From: Paenibacillus artemisiicola
GTDB lineage: Bacteria; Bacillota; Bacilli; Paenibacillales; Paenibacillaceae
Length of the DNA: 45,013 nucleotides
Direction of reading: 5' to 3'
Assembly (NCBI RefSeq): GCF_017652985.1
Contig: NZ_JAGGDJ010000046.1
Coordinates: 1 to 45,013 of the forward strand
The notes under the pieces were generated by a model. The model made no database searches. It saw only the letters and a list, made by a program, of their open reading frames with translations, and was not told the origin of the DNA. Shown here piece by piece: positions 7,240-15,757 of the stretch. Each line of letters starts with the position of its first letter. Position 1 is the first letter of the stretch. The position numbers and the translations under genes were made by a program.

Positions 7240-8293
7240 CGGCCGCCCTCCTCCTTCCGAAGCCTTTCGTCAGCAAGCCGAACGCCCCCGCCGCGCCCTT
7301 CGGCAGGAACACGACGACCGCGACGAACAGCGCGCCCATGAGCATAATCCACATGTCCGGGTACGATTCGCTGAACGCGCTCTTGGCGTAATTGAGCAGC
7401 ACCGCGCCGAGCACGGCCCCGATCAGCGTGCCGCGGCCCCCGATGGCGACCCACAGCACCATCTCGATCGACGGCACGATGCCCATCATCGACGGCGAGA
7501 CGATGCCGACGTGCAGCACGAACAGCATGCCCGCGAGCCCGGCCAGCCCGGCCGAGCAGGCGAACGCGGCCGTTTGGTAGACCGCCGGGTCGTAGCCGAG
7601 AAACCGAACGCGGTTCTCGCCGTCCCGGATCGCCCGCAGCACTTTGCCGAAACGGCTCTTGACGAGGAACCGGCACAGCAGGAACGCCCCGATCAAGACC
7701 GCCACGGTCGCGAAGTACAGCCACCGCTTCGTCTCCGGCGCCCCGAGCGAATGGCCGAGCAGCTTGCCGTAGCCGGTGAGGCCGTTGGTGCCGCCCGTGT
7801 ACGCCTGCTGGCCGACGAACAGCGTCGTCGCGATGATGACGAGCGCCTGGGTCAGGATCGTGAAGTAGACCCCGCGGATCCGGTTGCGGAACGTGAAGTA
7901 GCCGAGGAACAACGCGAGCAGCACCGGCAGCAGGACGCCCGCCGCGACCGCGAAGCCGAGCGATTCGAACGGTTTCCAGAACCACGGCAGCCTCGTCAGC
8001 CCGCTCCAGTCCATGAAATCCGGCAGCCGTCCGCCGCTCGCCTCCAGCTTCAGGTACATCGCCATCGCGTAGCCGCCGAGCCCGAAGAACACGCCGTGGC
8101 CCAGGCTGAGGATACCGGTATAACCCCAGATCAGGTCGAGCCCCAATGCCACGATGGCGTAGGCCAGAAACTTCGCGAGCAGGTTGAGGCGAAAATCGCT
8201 CAATGCGAGCGGCGCGCAGAACAGCGCCGCCGCGGCCGCCGCGTACGCGGCCAGCAGCCAAAGCCGCCGCGCCGGCAGGATGCGAATAGGCAT
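7202..8293 (-). CDS. urtC: Urea ABC transporter permease UrtC
   Basis: 363 residues, LivM-type permease with about ten membrane helices; GLDLIWGYTGILSLGHGVFF is the conserved motif near residues 50-70. The start was placed at the ATG at 8293 because AAAGGTGGAG lies six bases upstream; an in-frame GTG at 8305 sits inside that ribosome site. Partner of UrtB in the channel. Confidence 0.95.
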   Translation of the reverse strand: MPIRILPARRLWLLAAYAAAAAALFCAPLALSDFRLNLLAKFLAYAIVALGLDLIWGYTGILSLGHGVFFGLGGYAMAMYLKLEASGGRLPDFMDWSGLTRLPWFWKPFESLGFAVAAGVLLPVLLALFLGYFTFRNRIRGVYFTILTQALVIIATTLFVGQQAYTGGTNGLTGYGKLLGHSLGAPETKRWLYFATVAVLIGAFLLCRFLVKSRFGKVLRAIRDGENRVRFLGYDPAVYQTAAFACSAGLAGLAGMLFVLHVGIVSPSMMGIVPSIEMVLWVAIGGRGTLIGAVLGAVLLNYAKSAFSESYPDMWIMLMGALFVAVVVFLPKGAAGAFGLLTKGFGRRRAADEGADGVRYPAV

Positions 8294-8334
8294 GACGTTC
8301 TCCACCTTTCACGGGCGCCTTCGCCCGGGATGTA

Positions 8335-9243
8335 TCAATTGTCGAGCGAGCGGGAGCGCAGCGCGACGAAGCCGCTCGGCCGCCATTGCAGAAACGTGAC
8401 GATGCCCAGAAACACGATCAACTTCCCGAGCGAAGCCGTCGTCCAGTATTCGAACAGCGTATTGGATAAGCCGATGCCGAGCGCCCCAAGCACGGTGCCG
8501 GCCAGCTTGCCGACGCCGCCGAGCACGACGACCATGAACGCGTCGACAATGTAATACGTGCCGATCGACGGCCCGATCGGCCCGATCAGCGTAAGCGCGC
8601 AGCCCGCGACGCCCGCGATGCCGGAGCCGAGCGCGAACGTCGCCGCGTCGACCCGGCGCGTCGATATGCCGAGGCAGGCGGCCATCTCGCGGTTCTGCAT
8701 GACGGCCCGCATGCGGCGGCCGGCCGGGCTCCGGTAGATGTACAGGTACATCGCGAGCAGGCAGACGATGACAAGCCCGATGATGAACAGCCGCTTGTAC
8801 GGAAGCACGATGTCGGCCCCGAAATGAAGCCCTCCGTCCAGCCAGGCCGGGCTCTTCACGCCGACGTTCGGCGCGCCGAAGACGCTGCGCGCAAGCTGCT
8901 GCAGCATCAGGCCGACGCCCCAGGTGGCGAGCAGGCTGTCGAGGGGCCTTCCATACAGGAAGCGGATGAGACCTGTCTCGAGCGCCAGGCCGAAGACGAA
9001 GGCCGCCAGGAAGCTGGCCGGAATGGCGAGCGCGAAATACCAGCCGAACGCCGAGGCTGGCAAATAATCGGCAAACAGGCTCTGCACGACGTACGCCGTG
9101 TACGCCCCGATCATGATCAGCTCGCCGTGCGCCATGTTGATGACCTTCATCAGCCCGAAGGTGACGGACAGCCCGAGCGCGATGAGCAGCAGGATCGAGC
9201 TGACGCTGATGCCGTTGAACAATTGAACAATCGTGACGTCCAT
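8335..9243 (-). CDS. urtB: Urea ABC transporter permease UrtB
   Basis: 302 residues, LivH-type permease. The N-terminus is MDVTIVQLFNGISVSSILLL, and GLSVTFGLMKVINMAHGELI is the family motif in the second helix region. The start is set at ATG 9243, five bases after GAGGAGGG; an ATG at 9258 overlaps the ribosome site. It lies 82 bases after urtA, a gap sometimes holding a processing or partial-terminator hairpin; I see no strong one. Confidence 0.95.
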   Translation of the reverse strand: MDVTIVQLFNGISVSSILLLIALGLSVTFGLMKVINMAHGELIMIGAYTAYVVQSLFADYLPASAFGWYFALAIPASFLAAFVFGLALETGLIRFLYGRPLDSLLATWGVGLMLQQLARSVFGAPNVGVKSPAWLDGGLHFGADIVLPYKRLFIIGLVIVCLLAMYLYIYRSPAGRRMRAVMQNREMAACLGISTRRVDAATFALGSGIAGVAGCALTLIGPIGPSIGTYYIVDAFMVVVLGGVGKLAGTVLGALGIGLSNTLFEYWTTASLGKLIVFLGIVTFLQWRPSGFVALRSRSLDN

Positions 9244-9325
9244 GCTTTCCCTCCTCATGGAGAACGAATGGAACGGCGCGCGGGCGGCCGGAGAACATGC
9301 GCGGCGAGCCGGCCGCGCCGCCCCG

Positions 9326-10603
9326 TCAACCGCCCGTGCTCAGACTCTTCGCCCAGTCGTAGCCTTTCAGGTACGGATCCGGCTTGACCGGCGACCCCGA
9401 GTTCCACACTTCCTTGAACTGGCCATCCGCCTGCACTTCGCCGATCCGCACCGTTTTGTACAGGTGCTGCGTCTCGCCGTCGATCTTGACCTTGCCCTCC
9501 GGCGCGTCCCATTCCAGCTCCTTGGCCGCTTCCTTCACGTTGCCGACGTCCGCGGAGCCGGCCTTCTCGACCGCGGCCGCCCACAGGTACACCGCGTCGT
9601 AGCCCGCTTCGATCGGATCCGCCGTGACGCGGTCGCCGCCGTACTTCTTCTTGTAGTTCTCGACGAACGTTTTGTTCGCCGGCGTATCCGTCGTCTCGTA
9701 GTAATTCCAGGCGGCGAACGTGCCGGCCAGGACGTCGGCGCCGATGCCGCGGATTTCTTCCTCCGCCACGGAAACCGACAGCGTCGTCAAGTCGGACGAT
9801 GCAATCCCCGCGTCCTTCAGCTGCTTGAAGAACGCCACGTTGCTGTCGCCGTTCAGCGTGTTGAACACGACGTCCGGCTTCGCTTCCTTGATTTTGGCGA
9901 TGACCGTCGCGTAATCGGTATGGCCGAGCGGCGTGTACGCTTCGCCGGCCAGCTCGCCGCCTTCGACCTTCAGCTGCTCCTTGATGATCTTGTTCGCCGT
10001 TCGCGGGAAGACGTAATCGGAGCCGAGCAGGAAGAACTTCTTGCCTTTGTTCTCGAGCAGCCACGACACCGCCGGAACGATCTGTTGGTTCGTCGTGGCC
10101 CCCGTGTACATGATGTTGGGCGACTGCTCGAGCCCCTCATACTGGACGGGGTACCAGAGCAGGCCGTTCAGTTCTTCGAAGACCGGCAGCATCGCCTTCC
10201 GGCTCGAGGAGGTCCAACCGCCGAAGACGGTCGCCACTTTATCCTCGGAGAGGAGTTTTCGCGCTTTCTCCGCAAACGTCGGCCAGTCGGAAGCGCCGTC
10301 CTCGACGACCGGCACGAGCTTCTTGCCCAGGACCCCGCCGTTTGCGTTGATTTCGTCGATCGCCATCATTTCCGAGTCTTTGACCGACACTTCGCTGATC
10401 GCCATCGTACCGCTAAGAGAATGAAGAATGCCGACCTTGATTTCTCCGCCGCCGCTGTCGCTCTCGCTGCCGCCGTCGCCCGTTTTGGTGCCGTCCGCAT
10501 TTGCCGCCGTCTTCGCCGCGTTCTCGTTCTTGCCGCAGCCCGCCAGCGCGAGCGTCAGCGCCAGCAATACGAATGCACCGCTTCTCCAAAGCTTTCCCTT
10601 CAT
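9326..10603 (-). CDS. urtA: Urea ABC transporter substrate-binding lipoprotein UrtA
   Basis: 425 residues from the ATG at 10603, which has GGGGAG seven bases upstream; an in-frame ATG at 10708 lies upstream of the mapped -10 box and cannot be used from that promoter. Signal peptide with lipobox LAGC. The mature protein is a Leu/Ile/Val-binding type I fold: KVGILHSLSGTMAISEVSVK, then GLLWYPVQYEGLEQSPNIMY and the TGATTNQQ signature of urea/short-chain amide binding proteins. First gene of the urt operon. No urease genes lie in the window. Confidence 0.96.
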   Translation of the reverse strand: MKGKLWRSGAFVLLALTLALAGCGKNENAAKTAANADGTKTGDGGSESDSGGGEIKVGILHSLSGTMAISEVSVKDSEMMAIDEINANGGVLGKKLVPVVEDGASDWPTFAEKARKLLSEDKVATVFGGWTSSSRKAMLPVFEELNGLLWYPVQYEGLEQSPNIMYTGATTNQQIVPAVSWLLENKGKKFFLLGSDYVFPRTANKIIKEQLKVEGGELAGEAYTPLGHTDYATVIAKIKEAKPDVVFNTLNGDSNVAFFKQLKDAGIASSDLTTLSVSVAEEEIRGIGADVLAGTFAAWNYYETTDTPANKTFVENYKKKYGGDRVTADPIEAGYDAVYLWAAAVEKAGSADVGNVKEAAKELEWDAPEGKVKIDGETQHLYKTVRIGEVQADGQFKEVWNSGSPVKPDPYLKGYDWAKSLSTGG

Positions 10604-10678
10604 TCTCCCACTCCCCATCCGCTTCTCTTCTCTAATCCGAACGTTTAATTGGATATCATTCCCATCGTTCGTGGGATC

Positions 10679-10708
10679 ATTATAAAAGCGTCTTTGCCTT
10701 TGTGTCAA
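10679..10708 (-). promoter_or_regulatory. Sigma-A promoter of urtABCDE
   Basis: Minus-strand TTGACA (10703-10708), 18-bp spacer, TATAAT (10679-10684): both hexamers are consensus. Start near 10672, leader about 70 nt, no riboswitch seen. Confidence 0.88.
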
Positions 10709-10719
10709 TAAAGTTTACA
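10703..10719. promoter_or_regulatory. GlnR/TnrA box overlapping the urtA -35
   Basis: TGTCAATAAAGTTTACA (plus strand) is an exact TGTNA-N7-TNACA match. Its last six bases on the minus strand are the -35 hexamer itself, so binding and RNA polymerase should compete directly unless the protein acts as an activator from this site. Confidence 0.85.
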
Positions 10720-10787
10720 TAAATGGTATAAATTTCACGATAATCGAGAAAACCATCCTTTCAATCGCCTTATTTCGACTCATTTTA

Positions 10788-10804
10788 TGTTAGGTTATAT
10801 TGAC
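10788..10804. promoter_or_regulatory. Degenerate second GlnR/TnrA-like element upstream of urtA
   Basis: TGTTAGGTTATATTGAC shares its first 10 bases with the perfect upstream box of the ABC operon at 5733-5749, but the second half-site is degenerate (TTGAC for TNACA). It lies 85 bp from the perfect box. Confidence 0.35.
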
Positions 10805-10862
10805 TTGTACGATATTGGGCTCCAATTACATCCCATTAATATGACACATACTTTTCGAACAA

Positions 10863-10899
10863 CAAAAAACAACCGTCCTCCCGTAGGAGAACGGTTGTT
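10863..10899 (-). terminator. Intrinsic terminator of the SLH protein gene
   Basis: AACAACCGT pairs with ACGGTTGTT, extended by a TCTCC/GGAGG stem and followed by six T on the minus strand, 10 bases after the stop codon. Confidence 0.92.
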
Positions 10900-10909
10900 C
10901 ATCATTCGT

Positions 10910-13900
10910 TTAAGGCAGTACGGGCGTTGCCGTCAATTCGGCGTTTTCCGCAACGTATACGTTTCCGTCTTTGTCTTGGATCTTAATAACAGCTTTGGCC
11001 GGCGTCGAGAAGTCATAGGCCGTGCTCGTCCACCACTCGTTGCTTGCCGCTTCAGAGCGTTGGACAAAGGCGGCGTTCAATTGCCCGTCTTCGCCTCCGT
11101 ACTCGATGTCGTCGCTTTGCAGCTTCGCGATCTGATCCTGGACGGCTCTGCGTTTGGCAAGCGTGACCCCTTGCTCGTCCAAGAGCGCTACTTCGATACT
11201 GGCGATATTCGCATAAGGGAGCTTGGTCGTATCGAGTTTAAAGCCCACGTTATACGCCTCTTGATCGGCCCAGTATCCGAAGTCCTGTGCCGTCACGATT
11301 TCCGCGGAATTCTGTGCAAGGACAGGTTCCGGGGCGGCGGACGACAGAACGGAGTTGGTCACCGTATACACCTTATTATCCTTGTCCTTGATCGTAATGA
11401 CCGCCTTCGAAGGAAGCGACAAGTCGTATGCCGTGCTCGTCCACCATTCATTGGCGGCCGCCGCCGGACGTTCGATGAAGGCCGCGCTCAACTGCCCATC
11501 CAGTTCGTCGTAGGACTCATCGTCCGCCTTCAATTTCTCCAATTGCGCGCCCGTCGCGATCCTCGTGGCCAACTCACGCCCTTGTGCATCCTGCAGCGCG
11601 ACTTTGATGCTTGCGATGGCATCGTAGCTCAGCTTCGACAGATCAATCTTGAAGCCGACATTATACGCCTGCTGGTCGCGCCAAAACCCGAAATCTTGCG
11701 TCGCGACATAGTCCGCCGCATCCGGTACCGTGACTTCCGGCGCCCCTGGGCTCAAACTGCCGTTCACGACGGTGTACGTCTTGTTGTGCTTATCGGTGAT
11801 CGTAATGACCGCTTGCGAAGGCGCGGCAAAGTCGTACGCCGTGCTCGTCCACCATTCGTTGCTTCCCGCTTCGGCGCGCTCGACGAAGGCCGCGCTCAGC
11901 TGTCCGTCCAGACCGCCGTATTCCTGATCGTCCGCTTGCAGCTGCAGCAGCTGCGCGCCCGTTGCCGTCCGGCTTGCAAGCTCTTGGCCCTGATCGTCTT
12001 GAAGCGCGATTTTGATGCTCGCGATCTGCGCGTAGTTCAGCTTGTCCAAGTCGATATGGAAACCGACGTTATACGCATTCTGGTCCGCCCAGAACCCGAA
12101 ATCCTGCGCTTGCACGAACGTCTCCGGATCCTGTACCGGAACCGGCTCGGCGACCGGATTGACCGTGCCGTTGCTGACGATATACACGTTGTTGCTCTTA
12201 TCCGTGATGGTCACGACCGCTTTCGAAGGCGCGGTAAAATCGTAGGCCGTGCTGGTCCACCATTCGTTGCTTGCCGGCGCGGAACGCTCGATGAACGCGG
12301 CGCTCAGCTCGCCGTCCAGGCCCGCCCCGTACTGCGCGTCGTCCGCTTGCAGCTGCTCGATCTGCGCGCCGGTCGCGACGCGGTTCGCCAGCTCGTTGCC
12401 TGCCGCGTCCTGCAGAGCGACCTTGATGCTCGCGATGTTCTCGTAGCTCAGCTTGCTCAGGTTGAGCTTGAAGCCGACGTTATAAGCGTCTTGATCGCTC
12501 CAGTAGCCGAAATCCTGCGTCGTGAGATACTCCGTCGGGTTAGCTACGACGTTCGGACCGCTTGGAGCCGGCGGAATATAGCCGCCGCCCGCCGGTGCCT
12601 GCGGCAGGATGACCTCGTCCTTCTTCAGGCCGTCCAGTTGGCCGGGCGCCTTCGTGAACGAAGAGCCCTGCGCGCCGTCCTTCGCCGTCACGCTCGCGAT
12701 CGTGCCGTCGCCGAGCATCTTGGTCACGGCTTCCAGCACCAGCTGCACGACGCGCGCTTCTTGACTGATCTCGATCTCGTTATTGTTTGCGCCCGGCGCG
12801 GTGGCCAGATGGTCGATCGAGCCTTCCGACAGCTTCACGCTGATTTGCGTCGAATAGACGTTGACGTCCTCGAATTGACCGACCAGATTCACCGTCGCGT
12901 CCGCCGGGAGCTCCTTGGCCAGCTCCACGTCCGTGAAGCCGTTCCCGGTCAATCCGGACTCCTCGAGCTTCGCGGAGGATTGCACGACGACGCTGCCCGC
13001 CTGCGTCGTGCCTTCGGCCACGATCCGGACGGAACCGTCCGCCTTGTTGACCACGATCTTGACCAGCACGGAGTCGACGAAATGCACCGAGTTCGCGCCG
13101 CCGCCGCGGACATAGGTCGTCCCGGATACCTTCACGTTCTTGATCGTCGCGTCGCCCGCGCCGATGCCTTCGGCCAGGATGAGGTCGCCGTGAACGACCG
13201 CGTTTTGAAGCGTGACGCCGGCCGCGCCGATGACGACGTCGCCCTCGATGACTTGCGGCGCCGACGGATCGGTCGAGCCGTATACGCCCGCTTGATTATA
13301 CGTCACGGCAGCCGCCGACGCCTTCGCGTCGAGCGCCGCTTGGATGAGCACGACCGCTTCCGCCCGCGTCATGGCGCGCTTCGGCGCAAGCAGGCCGCCC
13401 GGCAGGCCGTTCAAGATGTGGCGGTCGACAAGCGACGCCAGGCTGTCCTTGCTCCATGCGGCCGCGTCGTCCTTATCCTTGAAGGACGCAAGCGCTTCCG
13501 CTTGCGCCGGCGAGAGCTTGAGCACGCGCGCGATCATGACCGCCGCTTCCTGACGGGTGACGGTGTCGTTCGGATGGACGGTATGATCGGGGGAGCCGAT
13601 CAGGTAGCCGGCTTTCACGGCTTTGGCGATATCGCCGTAAGCCCAGCTCGACGCGTTCAAATCCTTGAAATCGATGGACGCTTCCTCGGTGAACGCGAAC
13701 AACCGGTTGATCATGGCCGCGAACTGGGCCCGCGTCACCGATTCGTTCGGACGGACGGTGCCGTCGTCGAAGCCTTTCAGGTTGCCGCTTGCGATCCACT
13801 GCTCCAATTGCTTCTGCGCCCAATGCCCGTCCACATCCTTGAACGACGATTGATCGGCGAATGCGGAAGCCGGACTCATGGCGAGCGTCAGCCCGAGCAG

Positions 13901-13933
13901 GCCTACTGTTGTACGACGTAATTTCTTAGACAT
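10910..13933 (-). CDS. Large SLH-domain surface protein with four tandem repeats
   Basis: 1007 residues from ATG 13933, which has GGGAGG six bases upstream (an ATG at 13969 has no ribosome site). A Sec signal peptide ends near ASAFA. Three S-layer homology domains follow (about residues 28-205, starting FKDVDGHWAQ), anchoring the protein to pyruvylated secondary cell-wall polymer. Residues ~220-420 resemble short beta-helix strands (VIEGDVVIGAAGVTLQNAVV). From ~468 to the end there are four ~136-residue repeats with QDFGYW, AYNVGF, LDGQLSAAF and NEWWTSTAYDF. I know no function for the repeat. The gene is monocistronic, with its own promoter and terminator, and lies downstream of the pseudo-hydrolase regulator. 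Confidence 0.93.
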   Translation of the reverse strand: MSKKLRRTTVGLLGLTLAMSPASAFADQSSFKDVDGHWAQKQLEQWIASGNLKGFDDGTVRPNESVTRAQFAAMINRLFAFTEEASIDFKDLNASSWAYGDIAKAVKAGYLIGSPDHTVHPNDTVTRQEAAVMIARVLKLSPAQAEALASFKDKDDAAAWSKDSLASLVDRHILNGLPGGLLAPKRAMTRAEAVVLIQAALDAKASAAAVTYNQAGVYGSTDPSAPQVIEGDVVIGAAGVTLQNAVVHGDLILAEGIGAGDATIKNVKVSGTTYVRGGGANSVHFVDSVLVKIVVNKADGSVRIVAEGTTQAGSVVVQSSAKLEESGLTGNGFTDVELAKELPADATVNLVGQFEDVNVYSTQISVKLSEGSIDHLATAPGANNNEIEISQEARVVQLVLEAVTKMLGDGTIASVTAKDGAQGSSFTKAPGQLDGLKKDEVILPQAPAGGGYIPPAPSGPNVVANPTEYLTTQDFGYWSDQDAYNVGFKLNLSKLSYENIASIKVALQDAAGNELANRVATGAQIEQLQADDAQYGAGLDGELSAAFIERSAPASNEWWTSTAYDFTAPSKAVVTITDKSNNVYIVSNGTVNPVAEPVPVQDPETFVQAQDFGFWADQNAYNVGFHIDLDKLNYAQIASIKIALQDDQGQELASRTATGAQLLQLQADDQEYGGLDGQLSAAFVERAEAGSNEWWTSTAYDFAAPSQAVITITDKHNKTYTVVNGSLSPGAPEVTVPDAADYVATQDFGFWRDQQAYNVGFKIDLSKLSYDAIASIKVALQDAQGRELATRIATGAQLEKLKADDESYDELDGQLSAAFIERPAAAANEWWTSTAYDLSLPSKAVITIKDKDNKVYTVTNSVLSSAAPEPVLAQNSAEIVTAQDFGYWADQEAYNVGFKLDTTKLPYANIASIEVALLDEQGVTLAKRRAVQDQIAKLQSDDIEYGGEDGQLNAAFVQRSEAASNEWWTSTAYDFSTPAKAVIKIQDKDGNVYVAENAELTATPVLP
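10915..12530 (-). repeat. Four tandem coding repeats, period about 408 bp (136 aa)
   Basis: The motif QDFG(Y/F)W recurs at about 12510, 12100, 11693 and 11283, each followed by YNVGF, SIKVALQD-type, AAF(I/V)(E/Q)R and NEWWTSTAYD motifs. Copies are diverged in DNA but strongly conserved in protein, so selection maintains them. Confidence 0.9.
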
Positions 13934-13960
13934 AAGATCCTCCCATAACGTGAATTTACA

Positions 13961-13980
13961 CATAGGCATTAATGCCCATG
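13961..13980. promoter_or_regulatory. 20-bp palindrome in the SLH gene leader
   Basis: CATAGGCATTAATGCCCATG is symmetric except for one pair and lies between the predicted start point and the ribosome site. It could be an operator or an mRNA hairpin. Confidence 0.45.
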
Positions 13981-14013
13981 AACTGTATAATTTGGTAGCC
14001 CCAAAGCAACATG

Positions 14014-14045
14014 ATTATACAAAATTCACCGTTACAGGAACGTTA
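14014..14045 (-). promoter_or_regulatory. SLH gene promoter with SARP-like direct repeats
   Basis: Minus strand: heptamers TAACGTT (14039-14045) and TAACGGT (14028-14034) separated by 4 bp, then exactly 8 bp, then TATAAT (14014-14019). No good -35 hexamer is present. The longer common word is TGTAACG, repeated at 11 bp. Predicted start near 14007. Confidence 0.6.
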
Positions 14046-14076
14046 CACTCGTTATGTTAATCCAATTTCCGACAAA

Positions 14077-15594
14077 CTACTGTCGTCTCGCTTGCAGCAT
14101 ATGGTCCGCAAGTCTCAGCGTCTGCTCGAACAAGCTCTCGTCCTCCGGCTGGTACAGGCTCGCTTTTTGAAGGAAGTACAGGCTGCCCGCCAGATTGCCG
14201 CGCGCCTCCTCCAGCTTGGCCGCCTCCGCCGCCAGCGCGATCAATTGCGCTTCAAGGCCGCTCCGGACATCGGCGATCCAGTCGTCGAACAAGCCGGGAA
14301 GGAGCGTCTCGGGCACATTCAACACCGCGTCCCGGCAGCGCTTCAGCTTGGCACTGAGCTCTTCTTCCCGCTGCGCGGCCTGAACCGCCCGCATGAGCCG
14401 CAGCAGGTCCGATTCGACCGGCCCGATCAGCCGGATATGGTCCTTATCCACCGCGAGCATGCCGGAAGCCTCCTGCCGAGCGGATCCGGACGGCTCCAGC
14501 AGCTTCTTCAAATGATTCAAGTACACTTTCAGATTCGCCAGCGCCCGCTTCAGCGGTTTATCCGGAAACAAGGCATCGCAGATCTGCTCGCGCGTCGCGG
14601 CGCGGTTCAGCACCAAGAACAGCAGCAGGCTCTTGGCATACCGCTGGTTCCAGCCCTCATGCCGTTCCTCCCCGTCGATCCGAATCCGAAAGCCGTCCAA
14701 AAAATCGGCCCGGATCCGCGCGCTCCCGTCGCTCCCCGATTCATGGCTCCGGCGCTCGCGGCGTTCGGGCCGCGCCGCCAACAGGTCTTCGTCTCCGGCC
14801 GGGGCCATGAAATTCGCCGTCATGAATTCCGCCATCAGCGTCGCGGCCGTCTCCGGTTGATCCAGAAATACCGCGTTCGCCGAGCCCGGAACGACGACCA
14901 AGCGCGAATCGCGCAGAAAGCGGAGGGTCAGCGCGTACGAAGCGGCGTTCAACTCGTCGAATTCGCCGACCAGCGTGAGAACCGGATGGCGAATGGACCG
15001 GTAATCGTAGTCGGTCGGCGCGTCCAGATAGAGATTCAGCAACCCGAAATAACGGTCCGGGTCCATCGCGGCGAACGCCTGCTCGGCCCGCCCAAACGTC
15101 CGGCTGTCCGCCGGCTGCGCGGTCATCTGCGCCGCGAGATAGCGAGCCAGCTCCCGGATCGACCGCCGCTCGAGAATGGTCTGCCGCGCGCGCACCATTT
15201 CGCCGATGACCTCGCGCGGCAGGAGGACGACCGGCGCCATGAGGATCAGACGCCGTACCTGCCCCGGATCGGCCGCGCTGTATTTGATCGCCAGGTTGGC
15301 TCCGAATCCGTACCCGGCCAGATGGAACGTCTCCAAGCCCAGACGGTCGGCGATTCGGCGAATGTCCCAGACGAAGGCATGCCAGCCCGGACCGCCGTTG
15401 TCCCCCTCCGACTGCCCATGCCCGCGCAAATCGATCATCACGATGCGGTACGATGCGGGGAAGAAAGGCAGCAGCGTGTCCCAGCACGCCATGTCCCAGC
15501 CCAGCCCATGCAGCAGGACGAGCGTTTCTCCCGTGCCCGGCGCTTCGCCGCCCGTATCCCGAATATGAATGCCGTTGATCCTGAAGTCTCGCAT
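14077..15594 (-). CDS. Pseudo-alpha/beta-hydrolase fused to a SARP/BTAD-type transcription regulator
   Basis: 505 residues. Residues 1-~265 are an alpha/beta-hydrolase fold (LLHGLG at 27-32, IDLRGHGQSEG at 54-64). The nucleophile elbow is G-Y-G-F-G at 94-98, with Gly96 (GGA) where Ser is required. Asp213 is kept (GEFDELN), but the catalytic His is Asn240 (PGSANAVFLDQPE; AAC). Residues ~292-370 look like a winged helix of the OmpR/SARP type (KSLLLFLVLN, LFPDKPLKRALANLKVYLNHLKK). Residues ~385-505 are a helical bacterial transcriptional activator domain. It is probably a ligand receptor controlling transcription, not an enzyme. The SLH gene lies 144 bp downstream behind a SARP-like promoter. 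GGGGGAG sits five bases before the ATG. Confidence 0.85.
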   Translation of the reverse strand: MRDFRINGIHIRDTGGEAPGTGETLVLLHGLGWDMACWDTLLPFFPASYRIVMIDLRGHGQSEGDNGGPGWHAFVWDIRRIADRLGLETFHLAGYGFGANLAIKYSAADPGQVRRLILMAPVVLLPREVIGEMVRARQTILERRSIRELARYLAAQMTAQPADSRTFGRAEQAFAAMDPDRYFGLLNLYLDAPTDYDYRSIRHPVLTLVGEFDELNAASYALTLRFLRDSRLVVVPGSANAVFLDQPETAATLMAEFMTANFMAPAGDEDLLAARPERRERRSHESGSDGSARIRADFLDGFRIRIDGEERHEGWNQRYAKSLLLFLVLNRAATREQICDALFPDKPLKRALANLKVYLNHLKKLLEPSGSARQEASGMLAVDKDHIRLIGPVESDLLRLMRAVQAAQREEELSAKLKRCRDAVLNVPETLLPGLFDDWIADVRSGLEAQLIALAAEAAKLEEARGNLAGSLYFLQKASLYQPEDESLFEQTLRLADHMLQARRQ

Positions 15595-15702
15595 CCTGCT
15601 CCCCCCCGGCCATGCAAAATATGGCTTACCTTACCACAGAAGCCCGCCGCAAGATAGTGGAATTCAAGGAAAACCCGATATTTTCACCCAAATTTAAACA
15701 AG

Positions 15703-15737
15703 AAAAACGAGCCGTCCGATCGGTAGTCGGAGGCTCG
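15703..15737 (-). terminator. Intrinsic terminator of the lactonase gene
   Basis: CGAGCC / GGCTCG plus CCGA / TCGG stem on the minus strand, followed by TTTTTC. It separates the lactonase from the regulator gene. Confidence 0.85.
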
Positions 15738-15757
15738 GTTCTTGGAATCGTCCGGCG

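Noticed and set aside
10787..13921. 1044-codon plus-strand open frame
   Set aside because: Complement of the SLH gene; the product is Arg-rich with no domain and no ribosome site. High GC leaves long antisense frames open.
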